From NCBI RefSeq assembly GCF_022354465.1, contig NZ_CP092361.1, positions 2,230,362 to 2,294,361 on the forward strand: a DNA stretch of 64,000 nt, written 5' to 3'. Made by a program: the position numbers and the translations under genes. Source of the stretch: Wielerella bovis. Its GTDB lineage: Bacteria; Pseudomonadota; Gammaproteobacteria; Burkholderiales; Neisseriaceae. Within the stretch, counting starts at the first letter, position 1, and every line of letters begins with the position of its first letter. Under the pieces are notes generated by a model that was given only the letters and a program-made list of their open reading frames with translations, searched no databases and was not told the origin of the DNA. Positions 26,904-35,184 of this stretch are shown in pieces.

Positions 26904-27282
26904 CCATCAACAAGGGTGTTCAAAATTCACACCTCAAGCGGTGCGATTAACCACTGTACAGTTTGAATACTTTAAACACTTTTTGTTAAGTTCGCAATTG
27001 GCAAAGTGCGATTTGCCCGATGTAACGGCGAAGGCGTTGGTCAGAAAAAATTTGATTGCTGAACAAAGCGATGAGTGGCACTTAACCCAATATGGCATCG
27101 CGTATTTAAACTATCTTTATAGTAAAAAACCGCATATTTACCGCAAAAAAGGACGCTGGAAGGTAAGAAAGCCAAAATCATCAATTTTTTTAAAGTATCA
27201 ACAAACTTATTTTGTTAGAAGAGTAAGTTTGTTTGGTATTCAAAAAGCAGTGCAATTTGCAGAAAGGTTAAACCAAAAATGA
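26896..27282 (+). CDS. Hypothetical protein with C-terminal KPHIYR module
   Basis: The 128-residue protein starts at ATG 26896 inside the end of the previous gene. The N-terminal part is winged-helix-like (ALVRKNLIAEQSDEWHLTQYG); the C-terminal 50 residues match the protein at 26539. Function unknown. Confidence 0.6.
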   Translation: MIDHQQGCSKFTPQAVRLTTVQFEYFKHFLLSSQLAKCDLPDVTAKALVRKNLIAEQSDEWHLTQYGIAYLNYLYSKKPHIYRKKGRWKVRKPKSSIFLKYQQTYFVRRVSLFGIQKAVQFAERLNQK

Positions 27283-27662
27283 TTAAACCCATGATTACCC
27301 AAATCTTTCAGTCGGTGGGCGCAACACTCAACCCTGAATCACCGCCATTGATTAGTTGCCAAAAACATTTAGACATGAATGTGGTTCGCAACAAAATGGC
27401 AAATTTTCAAGTGTTTGTGGTGCGTGTGCATGATGTGGAACTGCGTGGCAAACGTTATTGGCTGGTGGTTGATGGACATCACAATTTGGCGGCTGCCCTG
27501 TTGTTGGGCAAGCCTATCAAGTGGAAAGAGCCACCGCGCAAATACCAAAACATCATGAAAAAATACACGGCATCTGAATTGGAACATTTTTTAATTCAAA
27601 ATGTTACAGATAGTCCGCATTTTTATGTTGCCACAGGTCAAACGGTTGTGGAGTTGCTATGA
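27279..27662 (+). CDS. ParB/Srx-like domain protein
   Basis: The 127-residue protein has WLVVDGHHNLAAALLLGKPI, which matches the DGHHR nucleotide-binding motif of ParB/sulfiredoxin-fold proteins, here with Asn for Arg. No HTH is present. It could be a phage CTPase or nuclease-like protein; this is inferred from one motif. It overlaps both neighbours by ATGA. Confidence 0.65.
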   Translation: MIKPMITQIFQSVGATLNPESPPLISCQKHLDMNVVRNKMANFQVFVVRVHDVELRGKRYWLVVDGHHNLAAALLLGKPIKWKEPPRKYQNIMKKYTASELEHFLIQNVTDSPHFYVATGQTVVELL

Positions 27663-28126
27663 GCGAAACCGAACTGAAATTCGCCAAACGCGCCATCGCC
27701 AAAATTGCCGAAATGGGTGGCGCGGACATGCGGCTGGTGTTGGATTATTTGAAACTGTTTTTCAGCAAAGAACAACCCCTTTCGCTTGAACAAACTTTTG
27801 AAATTTTGTGCGAAGTGGACGAGTTTTGGAAAACTTATCCTGCTGAAATTTGGCAAAAAGCGGTGCAAAAATTGTTGGCAAATAAAGTTTCAGGCAGCCT
27901 GAAAACACCTTTGCTGAACCACGATTTGCTGATTGATGAAATGGAGTTATTGGCAGATTTTGAGCGCGATGATGAACCCCACGAGCCTGTCCGCCAAACC
28001 ACAAAACCCGAACCACCCACACAATTTATCCCACCCACCGCCGAGCAGAAAGCCCAAGCAGCACAGCATTTACAAGCAATGAAACAAGTGTGTTCACGCC
28101 AACGCAAGGCTTATCCCAATGATTAA
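27659..28126 (+). CDS. Hypothetical phage early protein
   Basis: The 155-residue protein has a helical N-terminal domain (KFAKRAIAKIAEMGGADMR) and a Pro/Gln-rich tail with a Cys. A DUS gives VSGSLKTP. It is not recognised. It sits directly before gam. Confidence 0.6.
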   Translation: MSETELKFAKRAIAKIAEMGGADMRLVLDYLKLFFSKEQPLSLEQTFEILCEVDEFWKTYPAEIWQKAVQKLLANKVSGSLKTPLLNHDLLIDEMELLADFERDDEPHEPVRQTTKPEPPTQFIPPTAEQKAQAAQHLQAMKQVCSRQRKAYPND

Positions 28127-28148
28127 CCCTGTTTTAAAGGAAACAAAA

Positions 28149-28685
28149 ATGAGTAAACCTAAAAAAACCCGTGTCAAAACCAGCGCACAAATCGCTGCAC
28201 AAAACAAAGACGAAGCGATTGTCTTTATCCGCGAAATTGGCGACATCATGCGCGAAGTCAAACGTCTTGAAACCAATATGAATGACGGCATCGCTGCATT
28301 ACAAGAAAAATATGCCGAACAGTCCGCACCGCTTAATGAACGCATTAGTGAATTAAGTACCGCCGTGCAGTTGTGGTGTGAAGCCAATCGCAATGAATTG
28401 ACCGATAACGGTCGTGTGAAATTTGCTGACTTGGTTACAGGCGTGATTAAGTGGCGCAATGATACAGCGAAAGTATCGGTAACAGGTGTTCAGGCTGTGC
28501 TTGCCTTATTACGCAGCGACCCTGAATTGGAACGCTTTATCCGCGTGAAAGAAGAAATCAACAAAGAAGCGATTTTGAATGAACGCGGTAAGTTTGATAA
28601 AGGGCAAGTGGCAGGATTGAAGATTGTGGACGGCAAAGAGCAGTTTGTGATTGAGCCACATGACCAGCAGCTGGCACAGGTGTAG
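28149..28685 (+). CDS. gam: Host-nuclease inhibitor Gam
   Basis: Mu Gam binds double-strand DNA ends and shields them from RecBCD-type exonucleases, and is related to Ku. The 178-residue protein shows the coiled-coil IREIGDIMREVKRLETNMND, then the Gam core GVIKWRND and SDPELERFIRVKEEINKEA. Size and order fit. It starts at ATG 28149. Confidence 0.92.
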   Translation: MSKPKKTRVKTSAQIAAQNKDEAIVFIREIGDIMREVKRLETNMNDGIAALQEKYAEQSAPLNERISELSTAVQLWCEANRNELTDNGRVKFADLVTGVIKWRNDTAKVSVTGVQAVLALLRSDPELERFIRVKEEINKEAILNERGKFDKGQVAGLKIVDGKEQFVIEPHDQQLAQV

Positions 28686-28695
28686 GAGAAAGCAA

Positions 28696-28938
28696 ATGCC
28701 TTATTTGTATGTCACAGCATCTGATGTAGAAGAATTGGTTGGAGACTTGGATAGCGCAGAAAAAGAAGCCTTGCTGCAAAAATTGTTAGAAGAAACAGAA
28801 TATGTTTCTTTCCACGAAAAAATCAAACAGCTTACCAATCAGATTACTGCTGTTGAACTGGAATGCCAAAACATCACATTACCGCGTAATTTACGCGAAT
28901 TGTTGTATGAATTGACAGGTAGAGAAATAGGGCAATAG
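28696..28938 (+). CDS. Hypothetical protein
   Basis: The 80-residue acidic helical protein starts at ATG 28696 after TAGGAGAAAGC. It ends just before a small REP-like hairpin (GTCGGCTTTCCAAAGCCGAC, 28946). Function unknown. Confidence 0.65.
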   Translation: MPYLYVTASDVEELVGDLDSAEKEALLQKLLEETEYVSFHEKIKQLTNQITAVELECQNITLPRNLRELLYELTGREIGQ

Positions 28939-28945
28939 CCGTAGG

Positions 28946-29016
28946 TCGGCTTTCCAAAGCCGACTTTCAGGCAGCCTGAAAATCCAAAATACCGCAACGG
29001 TGGAGCGGTTGTCAAA
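28946..29016. repeat. REP-like hairpin and a repeated intergenic motif
   Basis: GTCGGCTTT and AAAGCCGAC form a 9-bp stem after GTAG, the same layout as the larger palindrome at 13780. Downstream, ACCGCAACGGTGGAGCGGTT (28991) recurs in altered form as ACCGCAAACGGCGGAGTGGT at 29277, each ending near CCGCC and each shortly before a phage gene. Confidence 0.6.
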
Positions 29017-29050
29017 TCCGCCATAATTTTGAATTTAAAGGAATTTAAAA

Positions 29051-29269
29051 ATGGATTACATCAAAGAATATTACGATTTGCCCTTTTTAATCAAAGGTAT
29101 TCGCATTATTTTAGGTAATGGGCAAACAGGCGAAGTAATTGGTACACATAACGCTTATCTTAAAATCAAATTTGATGATAAGACAAAGGGTTGTGTACAC
29201 CCAACTAGCGATATTGCTTACTTTTTAGGCGATGTCATTATCAAAGATTTTCGCAATCAGTCAGCATAA
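29051..29269 (+). CDS. Hypothetical phage early protein
   Basis: The 72-residue protein has a small beta-barrel look (GIRIILGNGQTGEVIGTHNAY, read in parts) that could bind nucleic acid. TTTAAAGGAATTTAAAA precedes the ATG. Not recognised. Confidence 0.65.
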   Translation: MDYIKEYYDLPFLIKGIRIILGNGQTGEVIGTHNAYLKIKFDDKTKGCVHPTSDIAYFLGDVIIKDFRNQSA

Positions 29270-29343
29270 AAAATAAACCGCAAACGGCGGAGTGGTTTCT
29301 CAATCCGCCGATTTTTAAAACCCTTTTAAATGGAGTTTAAACC

Positions 29344-29616
29344 ATGAATAAATCCCAACTGATTAAACACATTGCCAGCATCGCAGGCTTAACCCAAGCA
29401 CAAGCTGATGATGCACTTGATGCCTTTTGCACCATTGTGCAGTCTGAATTGGCACACGATGGCGAAGTGAATATCACAGGCTTTGGCAGCTTTAAAGTTA
29501 CCCAGCGTGCAGAACGCAAAGGACGCAATCCCAAAACAGGCGAAAAAGTGAAAATTGCTGCGCGTAAAGTTGTGAAATTTAAGGCAGGCAAAACGCTGAA
29601 AGAGGCGGTCGCTTAA
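29344..29616 (+). CDS. HU-family DNA-bending protein
   Basis: The 90-residue protein is full-length HU (MNKSQLIKHIASIAGLTQAQ; FGSFKVTQRAERKGRNPKTG with the Pro-containing arm). Mu needs host HU/IHF for its transpososome, so a phage-borne copy could supply it. Flanked by the TTTAAA element and a DUS terminator-like pair at 29637. Confidence 0.92.
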   Translation: MNKSQLIKHIASIAGLTQAQADDALDAFCTIVQSELAHDGEVNITGFGSFKVTQRAERKGRNPKTGEKVKIAARKVVKFKAGKTLKEAVA

Positions 29617-29678
29617 TTTTTAATCTAAACAGCACGGTTTCAGGCTGCCTGAAACCGTGCGACATAAGGAAAAACATC

Positions 29679-30113
29679 ATGGCAAAAACCTATGAAGAAA
29701 AACGGCAAGGCTTAATCGCCAAAATCCACGTTGCCCAAGAACAGCTTGCATTGGACGATGACAATTACCGAGCCATTTTGAAACGCATTACGGGCAAATT
29801 AAGCTGCAAGCAAATGAATTTATTGGAATTGCAAAAAATCATGGAGGAAATGGAACGCTTGGGTTTTAAACCTACGAAAAAATCCATTGGTCGCAAGCCA
29901 CTTCATGTTACTGATGTGGCTGAATTGATGAATAAAATTGCGGTTTTGTTGAAAGAAACAGACAAAACTTGGGAATACGCCAACGGCATCGCCAAACGTA
30001 TGTTTCAAAAAGACAATGTCAATCAACTGAATGAGCAGCAACTTCGTAAAGTGTTGATTGCACTCAATTACCAAAATTTGAAAGTGCAGGCTGCACAAGC
30101 AAAAAAGGCATAA
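29679..30113 (+). CDS. gemA: Mu gp16/GemA-like regulatory protein
   Basis: The 144-residue protein matches the DUF1018/GemA family (KRQGLIAKIHVAQEQLALDD, DDNYRAILKRITGK). GemA of Mu alters host gyrase-related gene expression. It is followed by mor, as in Mu. Confidence 0.85.
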   Translation: MAKTYEEKRQGLIAKIHVAQEQLALDDDNYRAILKRITGKLSCKQMNLLELQKIMEEMERLGFKPTKKSIGRKPLHVTDVAELMNKIAVLLKETDKTWEYANGIAKRMFQKDNVNQLNEQQLRKVLIALNYQNLKVQAAQAKKA

Positions 30114-30202
30114 AAAAATCCGCCAAACAACATGGTCGGCGGACAGTAAAAATCTAAACTAAATCAAATTATATCATAAACTTAAACGAAAGAAAGCCGA
30201 CC

Positions 30203-30679
30203 ATGAAAAACATTTATTTTACTGAACAAGATTTGGCGCAACTTCGCCATTTGTTGCCACCCGCTTTTGAACAACTGATGATGGTGGCGGGCGAAGAAGC
30301 CGCATTTACATTGGTGCGGCGTTATTCTGGCACACACATTCCCATTGGGCAAAATAAAACCAAAGCAGGCAAAGTACTGCACGCCATGCTTGCCGAAACA
30401 GTGGGCGAAGACATTGCCTTGAAAATTGAGGCTGCATACGCCACACAGCGTAAAATCTACATTCCCAAATGTGAAAGCGCGGTATTGGAATTACGCGACC
30501 GTTTAATTCGCCGTCAATATGATGATTTTGTTCTTAATCATCGCATGAGCGATACGCTCGCAATCAACAACTTGGTACGCGAACACGATTTGACCGATAG
30601 GCAAATCCGCAATATCATCAAAAAAGCCGACAGGCTGCCTGAAAAACAGGTCAATTATCAACAAATCGCTTTATTTTAA
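30203..30679 (+). CDS. mor: Mor-type middle-operon transcription activator
   Basis: The 158-residue protein has the Mor/C family pattern: a dimerisation domain then the HTH IRRQYDDFVLNHRMSD... and DLTDRQIRNIIKKADR. In Mu, Mor switches on the middle promoter. No separate C gene was seen, so Mor may drive the late genes directly. A terminator follows at 30684. Confidence 0.9.
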   Translation: MKNIYFTEQDLAQLRHLLPPAFEQLMMVAGEEAAFTLVRRYSGTHIPIGQNKTKAGKVLHAMLAETVGEDIALKIEAAYATQRKIYIPKCESAVLELRDRLIRRQYDDFVLNHRMSDTLAINNLVREHDLTDRQIRNIIKKADRLPEKQVNYQQIALF

Positions 30680-30683
30680 ACCC

Positions 30684-30724
30684 AAACAGGTTAATGCTTT
30701 TTCAGGCATTAGCCTGTTTTTTTA
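30684..30724. terminator. Terminator after mor
   Basis: AAACAGGTTAATGC and GCATTAGCCTGTTT form the stem, followed by TTTTTTT. Confidence 0.85.
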
Positions 30725-30770
30725 TTGGAGTTTTGGCTAAAATCGCGTTTTTTAAACAAAGGGCAGCCAA

Positions 30771-31709
30771 ATGCAGAATTATTATCATATTTTGGGTATC
30801 AGCATTCATGCGACACCCGATGAAATCAATCAAGCCATGCGTCGCTTTGTACAGACGGCACAGCGTACTGATGAAAATTTAGCCATTTTGAATGCCTGCA
30901 AAACACATTTGCTTGACCCATTAAACCGCAAACAATATGACCGTGATTTGCTGGCGGCACACCCTGAATTGCTGGACGAAATAAAACAACAAGTTGCCAA
31001 ACAAAGGGCAGCAGCAAAAGAAAGGCGAAAACAAGTCGAAATCAATGCCATGACAATCGACCCGAAAAATCCCAAAAATCTGTATGAATTGGCACACGGT
31101 GCATTGCCCAAATGGTTGAAAAATGGCTATTTATTTGTGGTTTTTGTGCTGTATTTGATTGCCAAAAATCATGTGGGCAGTACACGTTATTTGACGTGGG
31201 CGTTTTTGTTGCTGGTGTTTGGTGTATTTGTTTACTTGGTACGCAATGCTTTGATTGAGCAGGAAGATGAATTTACTGAATTGTTTGAAGAACAAACTCA
31301 TAGCACAATTATTTTTTCATCAATGGCTTATATGGCGAAACAAACGGCTATGGTTATTGGCACGATTGTGGTCATTGGCTTTGCATTCAATATGTTGGCT
31401 AATGGTGGCAGCAGTTCATCGTCTAACCCTAATGCGCTAAAAAGTGGCAGTAGCACAACAAGTGGGACACGTGCCAATCAGATTTTGGCGCAATATGCTT
31501 GTGAAGATGAAGTGAAAAAGCAACTGAAAGCCCCTGCCAGCGCACAATTCAGCAACTGGCAATACCGCTACAACGACAGCACGAAAACCCACACGCTTTC
31601 AGGCAGCGTGGATTCGCAAAACAGCTATGGTGCGATGTTACGCAGTAATTTTGTCTGCACAGCCGAATACAAGGGCGATGGGCAATTTTCCACGCGCGTG
31701 ATTTTTTGA
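30771..31709 (+). CDS. Membrane protein with a degenerate J-domain
   Basis: The 312-residue protein starts with a DnaJ-like N-terminus (YYHILGISIHATPDEINQAM, ...LLDPLNRKQYDRDLL), but the HPD tripeptide needed to stimulate DnaK is absent. Three hydrophobic segments follow (residues ~118-160 and ~190-205) and a C-terminal domain with two cysteines. It lies alone between two terminators inside the prophage, the position of a moron gene. Function unknown. Confidence 0.75.
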   Translation: MQNYYHILGISIHATPDEINQAMRRFVQTAQRTDENLAILNACKTHLLDPLNRKQYDRDLLAAHPELLDEIKQQVAKQRAAAKERRKQVEINAMTIDPKNPKNLYELAHGALPKWLKNGYLFVVFVLYLIAKNHVGSTRYLTWAFLLLVFGVFVYLVRNALIEQEDEFTELFEEQTHSTIIFSSMAYMAKQTAMVIGTIVVIGFAFNMLANGGSSSSSNPNALKSGSSTTSGTRANQILAQYACEDEVKKQLKAPASAQFSNWQYRYNDSTKTHTLSGSVDSQNSYGAMLRSNFVCTAEYKGDGQFSTRVIF

Positions 31710-31724
31710 TGACAAAATGATTGC

Positions 31725-31766
31725 AAAAACCGCTTAAACGTTTACCGCGTTTAAGCGGTTTTTTTG
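31725..31766. terminator. Terminator after the J-domain gene
   Basis: AAACCGCTTAAACG pairs with CGTTTAAGCGGTTT and is followed by TTTTT. Confidence 0.85.
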
Positions 31767-31847
31767 CGCGTACTGAAATGCTGCAAGACACGGCAGGCAG
31801 CCTGAAAACGCATAATCACGACATTATCAACGCAATGGATTTTAACT

Positions 31848-32597
31848 ATGTTTCAACAAATTAAATTGACCGAAGATGAATTATCTATCGTACAAAATCC
31901 CAATGTAGCATGGGTACAAAAGTGGCTCAATGCGCACGCTGGTACAGATTTAGTGGTAGATGGCGTTTGGGGTGTGATGTCGCGTTCAGCATTTTTATTA
32001 GCGTTTGCCAATAAAAATGCCCCTGCAATTACTGAAGATGAGTTGTTACAAATTGCGCGTGATTTAGGCGATACCGATACACGCCGTATTCATGCTGTTG
32101 CTGAAGTGGAAAGCTATGGTAGTGGTTGGTTGAATAATGGTTTGCCTAAACTCTTATACGAACGCCACTTGTTTTGGCGTGAAACCACCGAACCAAAAGA
32201 AATTAAATGGTACAGCCATCCAAAAGCTGGTGATTATACATTGGATAAAAATAATAATGATATTAATGACAGTTGGGAAAAATTGGCATTTGCCATTGGA
32301 CGAGACCCATTGGCGGCGTTTAAGTCTATTTCTATTGGTAAATTTCAGGTGTTGGGTCGTTGGTATCGTCAATGTGGTTACGAGCATCCGATTGAAATGT
32401 TGTGGGCTGCTCGCAATAGTGAATTAGCACATTATCAAATGTTACGTGATTACATTGTCAATGTAGCAAATTTAAAAAGCGAATTTTTGGCATTAAATGA
32501 CAATGAGAACAATAACCGCGCTTTTGCCAAAGGTTATAACGGCGCAAGATATGCTGAAAATCAGTATCACAGTAAATTGGCTTCGGCTTTGGCGTAG
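31848..32597 (+). CDS. Endolysin, N-acetylmuramidase (DUF3380)
   Basis: The 249-residue protein has an N-terminal peptidoglycan-binding repeat (VQKWLNAHAGTDLVVDGVWG) and the muramidase domain with Glu86 or Glu88 in AVAEVESYGSG and LPKLLYERHLF. There is no signal peptide, so it needs a holin. It opens the lysis cassette. Confidence 0.92.
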   Translation: MFQQIKLTEDELSIVQNPNVAWVQKWLNAHAGTDLVVDGVWGVMSRSAFLLAFANKNAPAITEDELLQIARDLGDTDTRRIHAVAEVESYGSGWLNNGLPKLLYERHLFWRETTEPKEIKWYSHPKAGDYTLDKNNNDINDSWEKLAFAIGRDPLAAFKSISIGKFQVLGRWYRQCGYEHPIEMLWAARNSELAHYQMLRDYIVNVANLKSEFLALNDNENNNRAFAKGYNGARYAENQYHSKLASALA

Positions 32598-32607
32598 GAG
32601 ATTTTAA

Positions 32608-32814
32608 ATGGAATTGACATTAACAGGTACATGGAAAATTTGTTCGGCTAAATTCTTGTTTGATTTATTTTTGCCAAATTGTGAATACCAACCACGTTTC
32701 GCTTTGGGTTACAGCTTGGTGCGTAGTGTTCCCGTTCCACGCGTAGGCAAATCAGGCGTGGCAGCCGCCAAACGTGCTGCACGCCAACGCCGTCGCCGTT
32801 TGAATAGAAAGTAA
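32608..32814 (+). CDS. Hypothetical small basic protein
   Basis: The 68-residue protein ends in a highly basic tail (AAKRAARQRRRRLNRK). It lies ten bases after the endolysin. A structural or lysis-timing role is possible; not recognised. Confidence 0.55.
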   Translation: MELTLTGTWKICSAKFLFDLFLPNCEYQPRFALGYSLVRSVPVPRVGKSGVAAAKRAARQRRRRLNRK

Positions 32815-32826
32815 GGTTATGCGTTT

Positions 32827-33171
32827 ATGGAAAATGATAAACAAGGTCGGCGAAACATACGGGCATCTGCCACCCAATCTCGCGCAAATGCGAATGTATC
32901 GCCATCGCGTGCCACAACGGGTAAAAAGTTATTTTCAGGCAGCCTGAAACATTGGCTGGGTGGCATGGTAAACAACCCGACCACAGGTGCGTTGAGTCAT
33001 GACAAAGTTTGGGCAAATATTTGTGCAGGCACAATGACTTGGCAATTTTGTCATTCAGACCCAACAGAATGGCAATGGTGGGCGTATGGTGGAATGGTCG
33101 GCGGTTATGGTTTGGCTAGACGGGCGATTGCTGCTGCTCAACAAATTTCTGAAAAGAAAGGGAAAGATTAA
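32827..33171 (+). CDS. Small membrane protein of the lysis cassette (holin candidate)
   Basis: The 114-residue protein has weak hydrophobic helices at WANICAGTMTWQFCH and WWAYGGMVGGYGLAR. The segment NNPTTGALSHDKVWA resembles DUF2644-type phage proteins. Its place between endolysin and spanins makes it a holin or antiholin candidate. A DUS encodes FSGSLKHW. Confidence 0.55.
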   Translation: MENDKQGRRNIRASATQSRANANVSPSRATTGKKLFSGSLKHWLGGMVNNPTTGALSHDKVWANICAGTMTWQFCHSDPTEWQWWAYGGMVGGYGLARRAIAAAQQISEKKGKD

Positions 33172-33174
33172 ATC

Positions 33175-33342
33175 ATGTTTGGATTTTTAACTGATGTCGT
33201 GCATGGCGTCGGTCAATTTGCCGAAACTGCCATTAAAACAACAGGTTATGTGGTGGAAACCGCGATAGAGACCGTTGGCGATGTGGCGGTTGAAGTGATT
33301 GATGAGATGGCTGATGTGATTGAAGAAATCACTGGGGATTAA
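33175..33342 (+). CDS. Small amphipathic protein (55 aa)
   Basis: The frame MFGFLTDVVHGVGQFAETAI...EEITGD is regularly spaced with Val/Ala and acidic residues, suggesting a long amphipathic helix. It is 3 bases after one gene and 4 bases before the next. It may take part in lysis. Confidence 0.55.
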   Translation: MFGFLTDVVHGVGQFAETAIKTTGYVVETAIETVGDVAVEVIDEMADVIEEITGD

Positions 33343-33346
33343 AACC

Positions 33347-33715
33347 ATGATGTTATTTTTGAAAAACAAAATGTATCTAGGTTTTGTGTTGATTATCGTG
33401 CTGTCGTTTGTGGTACATGGAACAGTTTTTTGGTTTGGCTACCGTTCAGGCAGCCTGAAAACCCAAGCCCATTATCAAGCCATCTTGCTCAAACAGGCGC
33501 AAGAACATCAAGCAAAACAAGCTGTTTGGCTCAAACAAGCCGAACAAATCAGCCAACAACAGTTTGCATTGCAAAAACAAAACGAACAGCAAGCCAATGA
33601 ATTGAAAAAGGAAATTCAAAATGTTATTGCAAAAGACCGCGCCAATGGTTCTCACGATTGCACTTTTGGCGAGTACAGCTTGCAGCACTACAAAAAATCA
33701 CTCGGCTACGAGTAA
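33347..33715 (+). CDS. Inner-membrane spanin (Rz-like)
   Basis: The 122-residue protein has one N-terminal membrane helix (YLGFVLIIVLSFVVHGTVFW) followed by a long Gln/Lys coiled coil (HQAKQAVWLKQAEQISQQQF). This is the i-spanin layout. The o-spanin starts inside it in another frame. An in-frame DUS gives SGSLKT. Confidence 0.82.
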   Translation: MMLFLKNKMYLGFVLIIVLSFVVHGTVFWFGYRSGSLKTQAHYQAILLKQAQEHQAKQAVWLKQAEQISQQQFALQKQNEQQANELKKEIQNVIAKDRANGSHDCTFGEYSLQHYKKSLGYE

Positions 33716-33881
33716 ACCCGTGCCACAAGCCCTGCTCGTTATGCCACAACGCCCCGAACCACCCATCAATGGCTCGCAAGAAGCCATTTTGACCCATGCG
33801 GTTGAGTTTGGGCGTTATGTCAAAAACTTGGAAAACCAGCTTTCAGGCTGGCTGAAATGGGCTACGGAGACAGAAAAATGA
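33621..33881 (+). CDS. Outer-membrane spanin lipoprotein (Rz1-like), nested in Rz
   Basis: The 86-residue frame begins inside the Rz gene and runs past its end. It has a lipoprotein signal (VLTIALLASTAC, lipid on Cys21) and a proline-rich segment (PVPQALLVMPQRPEPP), as in Rz1. Overlapping Rz/Rz1 genes are typical of phages. Confidence 0.85.
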   Translation: MLLQKTAPMVLTIALLASTACSTTKNHSATSKPVPQALLVMPQRPEPPINGSQEAILTHAVEFGRYVKNLENQLSGWLKWATETEK

Positions 33882-34192
33882 TGACCTATCGTGAACACGC
33901 TCACCGTGCCTTAATGGTGCATCACGCCAAAATGGAATGCTTTTTAGCCAAAATCCGTGAACAAGAACCGTTGGTTAATGCGGTTAATGCGCGTTTAACA
34001 CATCATGAAATCCCGTTTCAGTTTGTTTTAACACCTGAATTGGATGCGCAATTTTGGCTAAGCAAAGACGTTTCAGGCAGCCTGAAACACCTGTTTGAAT
34101 GGGACAAAATAGAACCCACACCACGCGGTTTTATGCTGTTCAACCGTGATGAAACCGCCGAAGTGGAGATTATTTATCATGCCGACATTTGA
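33878..34192 (+). CDS. Hypothetical phage protein
   Basis: The 104-residue protein starts at ATGATG overlapping the Rz1 stop. It has a helical N-terminus with many His residues and a small beta domain. A DUS gives VSGSLKHL. Not recognised. Confidence 0.6.
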   Translation: MMTYREHAHRALMVHHAKMECFLAKIREQEPLVNAVNARLTHHEIPFQFVLTPELDAQFWLSKDVSGSLKHLFEWDKIEPTPRGFMLFNRDETAEVEIIYHADI

Positions 34193-34451
34193 ATGGATTG
34201 TGGGGATTTTGTTTAGTGTAGTGACAGCAGCTTTTTGGCGGTGGGCGGATAAACTCGGTAAAAATGATGATGAAATCCACAAACGGCTGGAAACGATTGT
34301 GAGACAAATTCACGAAGTGGAAAAAACCTATCAAAGCAAAGCTGATGCTAAACACGAAAGCAGCGAAATCAAAGCATTGCTCAAAGAAATTCGGGCTGAA
34401 TTGAAAGAAGTCAGCAGCAAAATTGACAAAAAGGCAGACAAATCATGTTAG
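34179..34451 (+). CDS. Phage membrane-anchored coiled-coil protein
   Basis: The 90-residue product starts MPTFEWIVGILFSVVTAAFW, an N-terminal membrane helix, followed by a long charged coiled coil. GGAG is ten bases upstream. This resembles Mu-like gp25-type proteins that lie before the terminase genes. Confidence 0.6.
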   Translation: MPTFEWIVGILFSVVTAAFWRWADKLGKNDDEIHKRLETIVRQIHEVEKTYQSKADAKHESSEIKALLKEIRAELKEVSSKIDKKADKSC

Positions 34452-34675
34452 TAAACCAAGACCCTATTTTAAAAGCATTGAAAGAAATTCAGGCAAAACA
34501 AGATGTAACCATTGAAAAGCAAGACCAACTGGAACAGCACATGAAACAAATCCATGCTGACTGTAAGAAAACGGCTCGTGCCAATGGCGCGGTGGCTGGT
34601 GCGATTGCTGGCACATTTTCGGGCGGTTTGGTGGCAACGGGCATTGCTTTGATTAGAGCAAAATTTGGCATTTAG
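34445..34675 (+). CDS. Phage small protein with glycine-rich helix
   Basis: The 76-residue protein has a coiled coil (ITIEKQDQLEQHMKQ-type) then a Gly/Ala-rich hydrophobic helix (AVAGAIAGTFSGGLVATGI). It corresponds in position to Mu gp26. Function unknown. Confidence 0.6.
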   Translation: MLVNQDPILKALKEIQAKQDVTIEKQDQLEQHMKQIHADCKKTARANGAVAGAIAGTFSGGLVATGIALIRAKFGI

Positions 34676-34683
34676 GAGACACG

Positions 34684-35184
34684 ATGGCGCATCCACAAGA
34701 AAAACGCGATTTGGTTCGCCGTAAATATGTCTTTGAAAATCAATCATTGGAATTGGCAGCGACTTTTTCGGGTGTGCCATTGGCGACCGCTCGGACATGG
34801 AAATACGCCGCCAAAGAGCAAGGCGATGATTGGGACAAAGCACGCTCCGCGCATTTGTTTGCGAGCGGTGGCATTGAAACAGTTGGACAGACCATGTTGG
34901 CTGGTTTTTTGGTGCAATATCAATCTACTTTTGAAGATTTAGAAAAAGCAGAAAACATTGCCCCAATTGAAAAATCCAAAGCATTAGCCAGTTTGACCGA
35001 TTCATATCTCAAAGTCATCAATGCAACCAAAAAAATGCTGCCTGAAACGCAGGCTGCTGTGGCTTTGCAAGTTGTTGAAGAATTGTTGAACCACATCAGC
35101 GAAACTTATCCCGATAAATTACAAGACTTTGCCTTGATTTTGCAAACTTTTGAGACTGTGATTGAAAGGAAATTCGGTGGCTAA
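34684..35184 (+). CDS. Small terminase subunit (DUF1804/Mu gp27-like)
   Basis: The 166-residue protein begins with an HTH (LVRRKYVFENQSLELAATFS, TARTWKYAAKEQ) that should bind phage DNA, followed by a helical oligomerisation region. It directly precedes and overlaps the large subunit. Confidence 0.85.
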   Translation: MAHPQEKRDLVRRKYVFENQSLELAATFSGVPLATARTWKYAAKEQGDDWDKARSAHLFASGGIETVGQTMLAGFLVQYQSTFEDLEKAENIAPIEKSKALASLTDSYLKVINATKKMLPETQAAVALQVVEELLNHISETYPDKLQDFALILQTFETVIERKFGG

